A model generated the notes under the pieces. It was not told where the DNA came from, did no database searches, and worked only from the letters and a program-made list of their open reading frames with translations. From positions 14,880,001 to 14,944,000 of the forward strand of contig CP075496.1 in assembly GCA_021613535.1 (NCBI GenBank): a stretch of 64,000 nucleotides of DNA. The letters are read 5' to 3'. Shown piece after piece: positions 36,198 to 50,100 of the stretch (positions within the stretch are counted from its first letter, which is position 1; each line of letters opens with the position of its first letter). This stretch comes from Adineta vaga (taxonomy: Eukaryota > Rotifera). A program made the translations under genes and the position numbers.

Positions 36198-37439
36198 TGT
36201 ATATGTGAAATTTATGAATGTTAAGTTTTTCTTTTTTTTGCTACTGTAAGTGCTATAATTACAAAAAGAAGAATCATTTACAGATAGTTTTCATAAACAT
36301 TTTTGTATCGCAAACATCATTGACTGAAAGCATCAGATGGCTCTAGCTACTAATTGAAAGCAAACATTATCTGATTTGTAATAGAAATTTTCGCTGGTCG
36401 ATTTGTTTTCGTTAAAAAATCAAAGATTCAAATATTTCATTTTCAAATATCAAATATCTACTTCTACTTCTAAGAGAAAATATTTTTCAACGAATTGTTT
36501 GCAGTTAAATTACATAGATACGAAATAAGATTTGATTGCAGAAAAATATAAAACTTCTACATGTAAATAGAATGACATTCACGTATTTAATGTGAGAGAA
36601 AGCTTTTCGACTATACTAGAGCTAGTCGCATCCAGGAGCTGAGTAATCGTCACAAATGTCCCCAAGTTGTAGTCCGTAGAAAAGCGCCTCGTAGTATAAA
36701 TGTTTTTGTTAGAAATTGTCTTTTACAAATGACCCTATAACATATAGTCGTTCTGAAAAATATTCTCAATTATTGAATTGTCCTTTAATAAAAACACAAT
36801 GAAAAATGTGGATTTGAAGGTAGACATAGGAATATTATTGTGAATGAAAGTGCCAATGTAACTAAAAGTAAGAAGTAGGTTGTGGGTTGGGATGAAGGTG
36901 ACGTGGAAAGTGAGAGTGAGAGTAAGAATGATGATGAGTATGATAATATCAGTGGAGATGAAGGTGTGGGTGGAAGCAGAATAAGGTTACAGTCACTTCA
37001 CCCATCCTTAATGTGACGAATTATACTCGCATATATTAACGCTTTGTCACAGCCTCTCTATCACCCATGCTTTCAACTATGTTTTAGACACACTTTATGT
37101 GAAATTTTCTTAACTCAGGTTGTCCCTTTTTTCGACATTTTATACAACTCGAAAAGAACAAGCCGACCGACCTGAAACTTTTACTACGCATAGAGTCTTT
37201 GAAATAATTCGACACGTGTCCGAGAAAAAATAATTCGTAACTGACTTTTAGGGATTTCTATGCAAAATCTTGGTTCTCAAAAAGTTTTATTGGGATCATG
37301 GAAACTACCCAAACACTTCGTCCAATCGAACTGAAAATTTCAATTTAGGAGTCACTGCACGATAGTGTCGATCGATCATGCTCAACGAAAAATCTTAAAC
37401 TTGTGCTTTCGACTTCTGGCAGCTCTAACTGAATAGTGT
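36198..37439. other. Region upstream of the NRPS gene
   Basis: No gene is present. It should hold the NRPS promoter (minus strand). A purine-rich stretch lies at about 36870-36980, with gtgggttggga and gaaggtgtgggtgg phrases that resemble degenerate telomere-like repeat but are not a clean array. Confidence 0.4.
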
Positions 37440-38225
37440 CTAGGGAAAAGGTTTGACAGAATTCTATTGAGCTGATCTAAAGAAAGTCCATCTAAATATG
37501 AATTTCCGTCATTTTTCCCTATAAATTTTTAAAACAGATTTTTACAGATCAGCTCGAGCGAATTTGCTGAAACTTTCTTTACAAAGACCTTTCACCGAAT
37601 GCTATCTAAAAGTGGTAAAAAAATTTTGGAATCTTCAGTAGAACGGTGTCGAATATTTGTTTTGTGTAACAGCTCGTGTCAACTGTTCGAAGTGTTATTG
37701 GGAAATCAGACTAGCATAGCGAAATAAATCCGGAATTCTGAGTGGACCATATTCTTTCACCTGTCAGCGAATAAAGCTGATGATAAAGGAGCGATGACTG
37801 TGGATATAATAACACAGCATACCGCCTAACTTTTGAGGACCTGTTTGGTAAAAAAATTCGTTCTCAGAGCGGGAGTATCTTCGTCAGAAAATGTGAGACG
37901 AAGCTAAACGTTTGCTTTTATAGCTAAAAAATTGTGCTCTCCAAGGCTGTATGTGTTCCACACGAAACTGAGAACTAATCGAGCGGCCCCCTATGGAAAT
38001 CGGCTGTGGTTCTCGTACAGTGGATCTCTGTAAAAAAATCTAGAACTTAAAATGGTTTTATTCAGATATACGAAACTCGAAAAGGTTTTAGACTTTTCTT
38101 CTAGAACCAAAAACAGGTTCGGAAAATGGTACCCAAATTTAGAATCATAACAGGTTCTAGCTCTAGGGTAAAACCTTTTATGGCTCACTATTACCGGGTT
38201 TTTCTTACCGAGATCATAACGGCTT
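37440..38225 (+). repeat. Dispersed repeat family, copy 2
   Basis: Resembles 39640-40135 over about 480 bp (cgagcgaattt, caaagacctttca, gtgtcaactgtt and others in the same order) and 8690-9075 in its last part. It lies directly beside the large palindrome, with copy 3 on the palindrome's other side. Confidence 0.6.
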
Positions 38226-39431
38226 TTTTCGCCTTTTCAGGATCATGTCATTTTAGGGATATTTTGGGTGGGGTTAGTATTTTGACATTTACTCGTAAAC
38301 GGAGAGAGTCATCGAGCTAGTTCAAGTTTCATTTAATAGATCATGATATGTGACATAAAAAATAAATGAAAATCAAGTATGTTGGTTGTTGAGCTATGGA
38401 ACTGTAAAGTCGTACAGATTAAAAATACGGAAGAAAAATATGTTTTTCTTTTCAGTTTGAATCTTATTATGATTCATGAAGTAGATTTTAAAGCCACCAT
38501 ACGTTTTTATAGCTCATGTTGTAGAGCTTTCCTAACTGCATCTAATCAAATGAAATTCAAGTGAACAAAACACTCTCGTCACCCTGAAATCTGGTCGTCA
38601 ATTGCGATGTCCTAGTCTTTTTTGAACCTGTTTTCACCACTATCTATCGATTTTCTACTAAAAAGCGTAGAACGTGCTGGGAACAAATATCGTATTCGAA
38701 ATCATCAGGAAAAACTGAGCGAACTTAGGTAACTTTTAAGTGACTACTGTTGTATTTGTATTTAAATCACCTAATAAAAACGTGCAATGTGTTTCATCAT
38801 GTACTTAAACTTATAAGTCGCAGTTCATTTTTCTGACTTATTTAGCCCGGTGGGGTGGCTCAACGTCAAATCAGTAGGACAATGAACTTCATTGAAAAAT
38901 AAAGTGACAGTGGCCACTTAAAAGTTACCTAAGTTCGCTCAGTTTTTCCTGATGATTTCGAATACGATATTTGTTCCCAGCACGTTCTACGCTTTTTAGT
39001 AGAAAATCGATAGATAGTGGTGAAAACAGGTTCAAAAAAGACTAGGACATCGCAATTGACGACCAGATTTCAGGGTGACGAGAGTGTTTTGTTCACTTGA
39101 ATTTCATTTGATTAGATGCAGTTAGGAAAGCTCTACAACATGAGCTATAAAAACGTATGGTGGCTTTAAAATCTACTTCATGAATCATAATAAGATTCAA
39201 ACTGAAAAGAAAAACATATTTTTCTTCCGTATTTTTAATCTGTACGACTTTACAGTTCCATAGCTCAACAACCAACATACTTGATTTTCATTTATTTTTT
39301 ATGTCACATATCATGATCTATTAAATGAAACTTGAACTAGCTCGATGACTCTCTCCGTTTACGAGTAAATGTCAAAATACTAACCCCACCCAAAATATCC
39401 CTAAAATGACATGATCCTGAAAAGGCGAAAA
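38226..39431. repeat. Near-perfect palindrome, ~517-bp arms
   Basis: The arms 38226-38742 and 38915-39431 are near-identical inverted copies around a 172-bp spacer (centre near 38828.5). The same 61-codon frame is read from each arm in opposite directions, a by-product of the symmetry with no recognisable domain. Near identity suggests recent origin or continuing correction between arms. It could be a foldback element inserted in an older repeat. Confidence 0.9.
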
Positions 39432-39639
39432 AGTCGTTATATAGAAAAACTTTTATAAAAGGGTTTTGGAACGAAATATTTTGGGATTTTTCATAATAAC
39501 ATGTGACCCTTCAAATCAAGTAGTAAAATGCAAAAAACAAACTTTGCTACAACCTACCCTCGTAAAACTTTTCGGTTTTCGCGCGTACCCTTTCTTTAGT
39601 ATAAACTGGCGTCATCAGAGCTTATAAATTTAAAAAATA

Positions 39640-40135
39640 GTTTTTTCGCAAATAAGTTCGAGCGAATTTGTCGACACGTTTTCTCCAAAGACCTTTCATT
39701 CAAGGTTATCTAGGAGCAAGAAAAGAAGTTTGGGACTTTCAACAGAACAGTGTCAGATTTCAGTCTTGCGTAGTGACTCGCGTCAACTGTTATAGGTTCG
39801 TTTGGAAAAGCAGACGAGCGCTGAGAAAAAATATAAAGATTCTGAGTGGCTCGTATTCTTTGACCTTTCGACATATGGAACTGACGATGCAAGGATGATG
39901 AATTTGTAAATAGTTAAAAAATTTACCTTCTGACTTCTGAATAACTTCTGGGCGAAAGTTTCCTTCTTAGAATCTGCGGAACTTCACCGGAAAACGTTGG
40001 GGTAAGCTAGAAAAATAGGTTTTTTACTGAAAATAATGTGCTTTGTCAGATGACATGTGTCACACAGAAAACTAAAAACTTAATTGAGTAGTCTTTTACG
40101 GCGCTCGGTTGTGGGCCTCGTGCAGTGGCTCATAG
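39640..40135 (+). repeat. Dispersed repeat family, copy 3
   Basis: Aligns by eye with 37540-38030 in the same orientation at roughly 60-65% similarity, and with the inverted copy at 48995-49215. Non-coding. Confidence 0.6.
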
Positions 40136-42590
40136 ATACCTTTGCATATTATCCACAGTAAGTTTTAAAAAATCTCAATTTTTTTTATTTGTTGAAGAAT
40201 ATACTAATGAGATTTCAGGAGAATTGTATGATTTGTTTTATAAACCCTATCAAATTAGAAAGGAGCAACTAAAATACAAGTCAACAAAACTACCTCTATA
40301 GGATATTCCTAAGTATAGAGGGTAAAATTTTGGATGAATATGCAGTTCGCCGGAGAAAAATATCGAAATGCGTATGATCGAAATTTGGCGATACATACTT
40401 AGACGAGCTATCGTTTCGATTATGACACTTTCGTTTGTGCCTTTTTTCCTATTCCCTACTGTCGATAAGAGTGTTTGCAAGAACTGACGGCACAATCGCC
40501 ATAACTTACTCTCTTATTTACAACACGTAAATGCTAAATTCTATCATAGTCTTACGACAGTAGTATGACACTCATGGCGTTTGCGCTGTCAGTCCGTGCA
40601 ACTAGTGAGTAGTTCAGCCCTTGATATAAGTGAAGTTTCATGTGAAGATTTGAAACTTTGATTTAATAGTTGAAACTGAGTCGTATAAGAATATACTACT
40701 AAATAGTCGATATCTCAGTCAGATCTCAAATTGCGCACGAACCAACTTAAACCATATCACTTGTGGCTAGGTGTGGTACATTTCCGTTAATTGTCAACAT
40801 TAACGTATTAACGCATCCATAATTATCCTAGCGTCTTCATCTCAATTTTTCTTCATCTAGAAATTAGCACTCAATCATAAAATATTTTTATACTATAAGT
40901 AAATATGTTTAGGGCACAGACAGCTATCGGTTCCCTTCGCTGAGGAAGGTTAAAAATCAGTAAGATAGAGAAAAAAATTTGTTAAAGAGAGTGTGATTTC
41001 GTACTCAGATGACGTATAAAACTAATATCATTTGTCTTCTCTCTAAGTTTAAAAAAACGAATAAACACGAACTTTCGCTGTTTTTTCACTTTTTTAACCT
41101 TTCATTTTTGTCGAAATAATGAATGCAACTTTCAATAAAATTTTAAAAAAGAGATGAAAATGAACTGATTGACTCAGAGAAACCAATGATCTGAATCGAT
41201 ATAGAATAAAAATAGCTCAATTTTATAGTAAAAATTATTTTAAAAATAAGACTAAACTGTCGTCCGTGCAGAGATGCAGAATCTGCCGTAAAAATAAAAA
41301 ATTTCCCCCCAATGTAAAAAATCAATCAAACATTTTCTTATCATTTTTCTTCATAAAAAAATCCATAGTCAATAATTTTCAGAAGCAATCTTAATATATC
41401 ATCGGTTGCTTCATCTAAGTAAATAATAGTGAATTATCCTTATTTTATGCTAAAAATCGCCGTTTTCTCTCTTGAAAGGCGGATTTTTTGTGCATTTTGG
41501 TTGCAAAAAATAGTATTTTAGGCATATCTCGGATAAAGTAATATCGACCGCCTAGAAATTCTAAGTAAAAAAGTACAATAGTATCAAGACGAGTATTGTA
41601 TCAGGAGCAAATTATTGCACACTGTCGAGCAAATTTCATTCTACAAAACTTCTTATTTGAAAACTCCCGTTTATTACATGTTTCTCTGAGAAATGTTCAT
41701 ACACTTTCAATGTGTCGTGCAAATATTTCTAGGGCAAAGGACCGCAGTCAAAACGAGGGAATTCATTTTATTTCTTATATATTCTGATAAAGCTTTCTAT
41801 GACGATTCACAATATGCTCTTGATCGAATGATTAGGATGTGAGTGTCGAAATTAGAATAATCCACAGTCACACCCGCAAGATTCATATACCTCTCAGTGA
41901 TCTTAATTCAACCTCCGCCCAGTTCATGGAAAAGGAAAAATGAAATAGGATGTTTTAATAGGACTCTCACGAAAAATCCTAAATACAAACATATATATTT
42001 ATTCCTGTTTTAAGTATAGACAGTGTCCCTAATAAAAACAGGCGTGTGAACATCCACGATAATTTTCTATTTTTCTCAGTTATTTCTCAAGAAAAGAGCA
42101 TTTCGCGCATTCAATTTAGCAAAGCTGAATAAATGATCTAAAAAAGTAATGGGATACTTATTGATATGATTTAATAGTAAGTTTTTCTGAGAGAAGAGAC
42201 TAAATTTAGAAGAGCTATCCGAAGACAGTTCTGGTATTTGCGCTTTTAATATTTCTTTTCAAAACGCCATAATGAGTATACATAAAAACCAAAATATCAG
42301 GGGCCAACTATATGTTGTACTGACGAGGGAACCACTCGAAATGTCAAAAAGCTTTTCCGTCCTGAATATAATGGTTCACCCTCACTCTCCAGATTTACCA
42401 ATTAAACATATGATTTATTTTCTCAGTTCATATAAAGAGCACGGCCAAGCGTTAGGGAATTTCATTTTTTCAACTTGCGAGATACGTGTCTTCTCAATAA
42501 CAAAAGAGATGTCTCTGAAATTTTAGGCGTATATGAAGACTAATCAGCTCTACCAGCACTGAAAATTTCTTTCAGTAATCACAAGCCATA
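40136..42590. other. Repeat-derived non-coding region
   Basis: No gene. The segments 40620-40770 and 42310-42370 match parts of the large palindrome at 9640-10305, so they are fragments of the same foldback family. The remainder is unclassified AT-rich sequence. Confidence 0.5.
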
Positions 42591-42599
42591 GTGAAGCTA

Positions 42600-43830
42600 T
42601 TTGAAAAACATAGTTCGCTACGGAATTTCGCCATTTTGCTCTTTTTCCGCGGAGGCAGGGGTGCAGAATATGCCCTTCTGCTACAACCCATGTTGGGCGA
42701 AATTTTTGATTTTTACGGCAGATTCTGTATCCTTGGTTGTAACCTGATGTCTCCTCTTTTTCCGTGTCGATTTTCCTACCAACTTTGCTGTTGTTTCTGG
42801 TATACATTTTACAAAATTGTCGTATTTTGTTTGTATGTCGTTGTCGGGGCTGATGTGGTCTAAAATTTCATAACGATTTTGCACTTGTATATTGAATAGT
42901 GATTGTAGTTTGGAGCTATTTTTGAGTTTGTTCCAGTCGTACTTGATCCTTTTGCTCTTGATATCTTTCGGTGCCCGAAGACTGATTGATAGCTTGGCGC
43001 TAACAATACGATGATCGGAATTCAATTCTACTGTGTTGTAAGCGCGAACGTTTCGAATTCAATTCAACCATTTTTCATTTATGAGAATATGATCAAGTTG
43101 AGCTTTGGATTTGCCATTTGGGTGTAACCAGGTCCATAATCTTGATTGTGGTTGTGGAAAGCGTGTCTGTGTTGAGCGCATGTTACAGGCTTCGCAGTAG
43201 TTGATAAGTCTGTTGCCGTTATCGTCAGTTGAGTGATAATATGTGAGTTTGCCAATTGCTCGTGGATTTGTTGTGTGACTATCGGTTCCCAATCTTGCTT
43301 TAAGATCTCCAGCAAGTATCAGGACATTGTGTAGTGGAACGTCATGAGCACATGTTTGTAGATCATCGTAAAAGGTATCTTTTTCTGCATCACTTTTGTC
43401 TTCCGCAGGTGCGTAGACGATGATGATGGTTATTGTTGAGTTGTCTTTAAAGTGCACCACCATGATGCGATCAGATATTTTTTCTGAAGAGCCGAAGAAT
43501 GCTGACATTCTAGGATTTATCAGTAGTTCGATACCTCCATGCCTTTCTGGTGTTGCTGAGCAGTATTCGAAGCGTCATGGTTCGTCGTTCAGTGTTTGAT
43601 AAGTTGTGCTTGTTTATTCTAATGTTTGCCAGCGATGTTCTTGAATTGCCACCAGATCGATGTTGTTTTGGTTGCATCCATATACAAGTTGGTGCAATTT
43701 TCCAGTTTGCTTTAGGGTGCGAACGTTGTAGGTCGATATTGTGATGGTCTTGTGAAGAATTTCTGTGTTTTTATATTTTGAACGACACGCCGCTGCTTTC
43801 TCAAAGGCAGGTAGCTGCCTTATCATAGGC
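42600..43830 (-). pseudogene. Degenerate LINE endonuclease region
   Basis: Three consecutive minus-strand pieces (43826-43614, 43508-43059, 43025-42681) give the endonuclease/exonuclease/phosphatase-like domain of a non-LTR retrotransposon. Motifs are TYNVRTLKQTGKL, AIQEHRW, VYAPAEDKSD, LAGDLKARLGTD, QLDHILI and SDHRIV. A frame change and a stop separate the pieces. No reverse transcriptase follows. It differs in sequence from the LINE at 6660-8170, so two families are represented. Confidence 0.8.
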
Positions 43831-46233
43831 TTGGATTCTTGAGGAATCCTTGCTTGCTGACGGCGAGACGAGAGACTGCTGCCCGGAATGGGTTCTTCAA
43901 TTGTTGTTTTCGGAGTTGTTGTGAAGCACGCTTCGAGTGGCTAGCCCTGAAGCGTCTACCAGAGCCCATCTTAGCCGTCGAGAACGACGTCTTCATTCGA
44001 CACTGCGAGAAAGTGAAGGGTTGGCTTTTGTCGGACTATAACTCAATATCGTCTTTCAAATCCCGAAAGCTTGAGACGATTCTGAAACCCTTGAGTATAA
44101 AGTGGGTGAGACTCCATGGAATACCCCATACATTTCAATCGTTGAAGACAGCTAGTTGTTCTGTATACTGGTCGACTTTAAATGACATTTCATAATTTCT
44201 TCAATAAACCATGATTGTAATGATGAAACTCGCTTTGTATTAATAAGGCAATAAAGAATTCCAATTCAATTCGATCGATTAAGTTTTACTGACAAATTTT
44301 ATGCGTTTTCATTCGAAAATCGTCAGATGTTCTTTTAAATTGATCAAAATATTGCTCAGTATATCGATTTGTATGAAAAACAATTGCGTCAAGAATTTCA
44401 TTTGTAGTAAAAACGCTTGGAACAGTCAAGAACAGTATGAACCTCAGTAATGCATCTTGCTTTCTTTTTGTTTATGTTAGCAGCACATATTCGACCTTGT
44501 ACTGGTCTTGGATCCGTAGACCATACAACTTCATTCTTTTCTGATGTTGATGGATGAGATTCTAGAGAGTTTTCTTGATTAATATAAGAATCTAATGAAT
44601 CATGTTGATGTCATGTGTTCATCAGTAGACGTGTTGTATGAATCTGAAGCAAGAACTTCATAATCACTATCATCCGAATACGATTATAAACCTTCATTGA
44701 CAGAATCATTAGTTTTATTATTATCTGTTAGTAAAATTTCTTCGATTTGTTTTAAATTTGTTATCAAACTGCGATTCATGCTGTTCAAACACGAAAATGT
44801 ATAGTTGACTTTAATCTTATCGTCTTACGTTGTACAATCAAAATATATCTGCACAAAAAAATGAAATAAATAAAAGAGAGAAAACAGAGAGAAGAGCAGA
44901 AGTACAGCGCCGTATACACGATGTAATTGATTTCGAAATAGATAATGCGAAACGATATATAATTATTCCTTTTTTTTATCATATGTATTGTTATATTCAG
45001 AAAAATGGACTAGAATTATACTACTAGTAGACGATTTTAACCTCTTGTATAAAAAAGAATTCAATTTTTTCGAGAAAAAGCAAAGCAAATGTTCCCCAGG
45101 TGTTAATTAAAGTCTCCTGGTTATTCTCCTGGATTTAAAAAGAAACTTCTGGTCAACTCCTGGTTTCGTGAATTTTGATTCGGCAGCCCTGCTAGTAATT
45201 ATATCAGATCTTGGTCGATTAAACGATAAATTTCACACTCTTCGTACTAAATGTGAGTCATTATTATAAGTTAGCGAAGATGAAAACCAATCCAAATAAA
45301 TCTTTAGAGAGAAAGCAACACTGAGAAAACACACAGCAGCAGTATCACCTTATAAAATAAGATTATACTATCATAGTTGTTATGAGATCTATAAGGGCAC
45401 GTAACTGCATTTTTCTCTCTTAGAGATATTCATGATTTATAATATGGGTAGTGTATACTAACAAAAGACTGGAGATCAGCTGTGAGAACTGATTGCTCGA
45501 AAAGTTTGTCGAATCCTTGAGTTGGCGTGAGGAGACAAGAGCATGAGGGCCCATATGAAACTCAGGCACTCACACCCTCAAAACAGATTATTTAAATAGG
45601 ATTCTCTTAAACATAATCAACAAAAGGCACAAGAGTTGGCGTTTCTCATAGCGTTTGATCTATAATTTTCCATATCAGTTGTGCATATTCGCGTCTTACC
45701 AGGAGAAATTTATAAGTCTCAGAGTTTCCAAGTATTTTTCTGATTAAAAATTCGATATTTGCTACTCTTTAATTTTTCTAATATAATTTTCCCTCATGTT
45801 TTTTCTATGAAGACTAGAAAAATATTTACTATTAAAACGATATTTTTAGTTTATTTTCACTTCAAAGTTTTTGTGAGCAGAGTTCTATAATTAAACCAAC
45901 CGATTTTTACCGATTTTAAAAAGTAAAACCGGTTCCCTGTCTAAATTGGTTCATGCCTAAACTGGACTAATCGGTTGACTATCACTTATTCCTATTTTCC
46001 AATCAAGTTTTGCACTCTTAGCATTACTGACGAAAGAAAAAGCAAAAAACGATTGGATGCACTGACGCATGACAAATATGTATAAACACGTTAACTTCAC
46101 CATTATATTTATTCTCTGTTTCCAAATGCGATTCGTAGTAATATTTCGGCGTTGAAGTGTGACACAGAGGCAATGCGTGATCCAAAACATTTTAGATAAA
46201 ATACTTCCCCACTTTGAAGCCACTATAAACTAC
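43831..46233. other. Non-coding region
   Basis: No supported gene. An open frame on the plus strand at 43839-44195 lies next to the LINE remnant, has no domain I recognise and is more likely the opposite strand of retrotransposon sequence. Confidence 0.4.
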
Positions 46234-46923
46234 TGACGACGAGTTGCAATCTACGAATTCTAACCAGATTTTTTCCTCCTTCATAATATAGGTCTGTAAT
46301 TTTTTTGTCAAGTCTTATTTGGGAGTAGTAAAATTATCTTAGACGTGATATATTTATATCTGTTCAAGAATACTGAACGAGGTTTTGAGAAGTTCATAGA
46401 ATTTTTTCTAATGGTGAACCGATAGTTTTACCTTCTTGTAAGTTCCTTTTCGATCATAGTAAAAGCTGTCAGTGCCAATTTTTTCGTAGAGCAAATGCAT
46501 CTTTAGAAAAAATGTTGTCGAAGTAAGTTATAGCTTATAGCTAAGGGGAAACTATAACCATTTTATCAAGAAATTTTTCTAGGCCCCATTTTTACTATAA
46601 AAAAGAATGCTTTTTTTCGTAAAATAATTAGCTGAGAAGAATGAATATTGTATCACCATATCGAAGCACAAACAAATACTGAAATAGAGAATCTGGTAGA
46701 GCACGTTCTACTGTACAAATTCAAATAAAAATGAGGGCTTCGATTTTCGGTTCTCACTCATAATGATTATCGAAAATAAAAGGTCAGCAAAAATAGTTTT
46801 TTCAAACCACCGTTTTGAATTTTTCAAAGTCGGTTTTACTGCTCCCAAATAAGGCTTGATAAAAAAATTATAGATCCATATTCTGCAAGAGAAAAAAATC
46901 TGGTCATAACTCGTCGCTTACAA
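46234..46923. mobile_element. Possible MITE with ~90-bp terminal inverted repeats
   Basis: The segment 46234-46336 (with ttttttgtcaagtcttattt) is matched in inverted form at 46830-46923 (aaataaggcttgataaaaaa). Both ends carry a gacgagtt-like terminus. No transposase frame lies between them. Target duplications were not identified. Confidence 0.6.
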
Positions 46924-47118
46924 CTTGGCTCTGGCAGTTTCTAGTGACTCGAAAGTGAGAAAATCTTCTGTCTAAAAATATTCGGCTACCCATTACTAGC
47001 GTCAAAATGGAGAATGAGCGAAACTATTAAAATCAAACCAACGGTCATACGGATATGGCGTGACTATAGTTGTTAATGTATTATTTAAAAGAATAATCTA
47101 TTTAGACAAAAATATGCA

Positions 47119-50100
47119 ATGACTGATAAGGAATATCTGTTAAACACGTTCTCGAAACTCTCCACAAGCAATGATGATGACGATCATGACAAAGAAAACG
47201 ATAAACAAGTCTTATCGAACAGGTATGCATGAATGAGTGCTGTGAAAAATTAATGATTGTTGTTATTCTAAATGTTCTAGTCTCTCCGATTGGCGTCAAT
47301 GTTTCGATGTACTGCGGAATCGACGAAAATATGACCAACTGGATGATAATGATGAGACAGTTGATGCTGACAAGAATTCTTCTGTGGGACTTACCAAATT
47401 AGTAAGCATCTTTAAAACAGAGAACATACACCGAAAACAGTTTCAGAGTTTTTCCTAAGAGGAAAATAATAGAATCTGGAAGCCATGAGTTCCCTATAAT
47501 TCTAGGATTCAAAAGTGAAAAAATCCGATTCTCTATGTCCGTCTTTCCCAGATTGTCACTGACATAGGTCCGAGTACATTAGATGCAAATTCTTAGAAAC
47601 CATCACAGATCGTTAGCAATAATTTAATTAATTTTATAATTAGCTATGACAAACCCTCACTGACCAAGGCCGACACTAGTGATTCTTACTGATATATTAG
47701 AGTGCGACTGAAGTTGTATCAAGGAGAAAAAGCGATACTTCAGTACCCCACAAAAATTTTGGACTACGATGGAGCGCAGTGAAATAAAGATCAAAGTATG
47801 AATAGAGTAAGGTGAAGTATAGGTAGATGATTATTAAAATAGAGAATCGTATTAAAAGTTATCGCTTTATAATTGACTGTGTCTGATGACGACTAAAGAC
47901 TATTAAACGGCTTAATAGACATAATGGTAAAGAAAATCAAACATAATTAATTGGAAAACTGTAAATATCCGTTTTACTATGTGCAGAGCTGCGCCGTGTG
48001 ACACATTTTTAATTTCACATGAACTGCGATAATATATTTTCTCCCCGATAACTTTTATATAAACCAATCTCAATATTATTCTAGTTTGGTTTCGGCAATA
48101 AGTTTGATTATTTCCTGATGTTTCTCGGCGGATGTTTCAACATAGCAAATGTGTCTTGTATTATGGCTAGCTACGTTTTTCTCGGTGAACTTGCTGGAAT
48201 GTTTGCAACTCAATCATTCGCTGTCGATTGCCAATCTCAACAAGACAATTTCATTACTAACTTCAGCAATCATAGTAGATGTCCACATGGTATTGACATC
48301 AGTCCATCGAATTACGATCAATTACAAAGGTAGACCATTATTGAGAAATATGTTATCATTTTTCGTCTCTTGTTTTGTACATTGCAGATTTTGTCATCTA
48401 AATGAGACGAATTTTACGACAACAGTAAGAATAGCACCAATATCGCTTTCGTTTCGAGGACAAGTGATGGACAAAATTTACTGGTTAACGAGTAAGTCAG
48501 TGAGCTAAAATCATTGAATTAAGACACGGTTGAGAATGTAACTCCATTTTCTTTCTTGGATCATGTAGTTATTGGTTTTATTTCATGGTTATGCTGCTCG
48601 CTGGATATAATAATGTGGTCGACATCAGTGAAACGACAGACATCACGTATGAATATCGTACTCTTTCGATCACTGATTCAACGTGTAAGTGGAATTTCCT
48701 TTTTTCCAATCCATACTTTGTTTTCTTATCGGAGTATATTAAGAATCTATGAACCACTGAGACGCCTAAGCACCAGAGAGGGCTGCTCAATTAGATTCTC
48801 AATTTCGTTTGGGACATATTAATTTTATACAGCACATTATTTTAGGTATAAAACCTACTTTTCCGCTTTGCCACATGTACTCAGGTGAAGATGTTCACAT
48901 TCTGAAACAAGTTTTTCAACAAACAAATATTTGAAAGTCAGACGGTAACTTTTTTTTGGGTATTTGTAAATTCATCATTTCTTCATGGTCAGTTCTATTC
49001 GTCGCAAGTCAAAGAATGCGATCCGCTCACAATCTCTGACCTATTCTCAGTGTTCGCGGACTTCGCCAATAACATCGAGAACAGCTGACACGAGTCACTA
49101 CACAAAACTCATATCTGATCCTGTTATATTGAAGATTCCGAATTCCATTTGTCACTATTAGATAACCTTCATTGAAAAGTTTTCGCAGAAATAGATTCAA
49201 CAAATTCGCCCGAGCTGATCTGCGGAAAATCTATTTTAAAATGTATAGAACTGAGTGATGTCAATCCATATTTAAGTGGGCTTTCTTCAAGTCAGCTCGA
49301 TGGAATTCGGTCAAACGTCTCCTCTAAAGACTATTTACTTAGGCTTATCAGAAGAAGATACCAGAAGTTTAGGATTTCTTATTCACCAGGACCAGTCGTC
49401 GCTCTCATGGAGAAATCCATAAGATACGAAAAAAAATAATAGTCCATGCATATTCAAATATTCACGTACGCGTGGAAATATCAGAATCATTGTGCATACA
49501 ATAGTTGTAAGAGAGGAAGCTAATCAAATAACCTTTTATTTTTTGAGTAAAATAAAATTTAGATAGAGTATTCCCAAAATAAAATAAAGAAGAATCTGGT
49601 TTCTATACCACACGTAGTAATTCGTAGTTACAAGAATGATCCTACTTTACTAGGACATAATCACAATTGGAAACTTTTTTTACTCCTATGAAAAAATCTA
49701 TTCGTTCGGCTAGTTTTCTCGGATCTAAACGAAAAATTAGTAATTATCATTAATGTAAGAGCAAAAGGAAATCGAATAGAAAAGTTTTCTTTTATTATGA
49801 AACGTTTCAACAACTGCGATTGTATTAATCAGCGAAAAATAAAAAGAAGTTATATGCAAAAGAATATATACAAATTGAAAACAACATTAATTATCATAAC
49901 ATCTCGTAATAAAACAAATATTTTCTATTCAGTTTTCTCTTCTTTTCCTTTGGTTATTAGATGTATTGAAGGAACTAAAACAAACAATAGTTATATGCCA
50001 GGAATTATCACACGGTGATATCACCGATTCTTGTTAACTACATATTAGAGCAATAAAAGGAACATCAGCGAAAGAGAAACGGAAAAAACGATGACCTTTA

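Noticed and set aside
38379-39278. Two identical 61-codon frames as a duplicated gene
   Set aside because: They are the same sequence read from the two arms of a palindrome; no domain and no sign of coding constraint.
43839-44195. 118-codon plus-strand frame as a gene
   Set aside because: Adjacent to and probably antisense to LINE-derived sequence; no recognisable domain.
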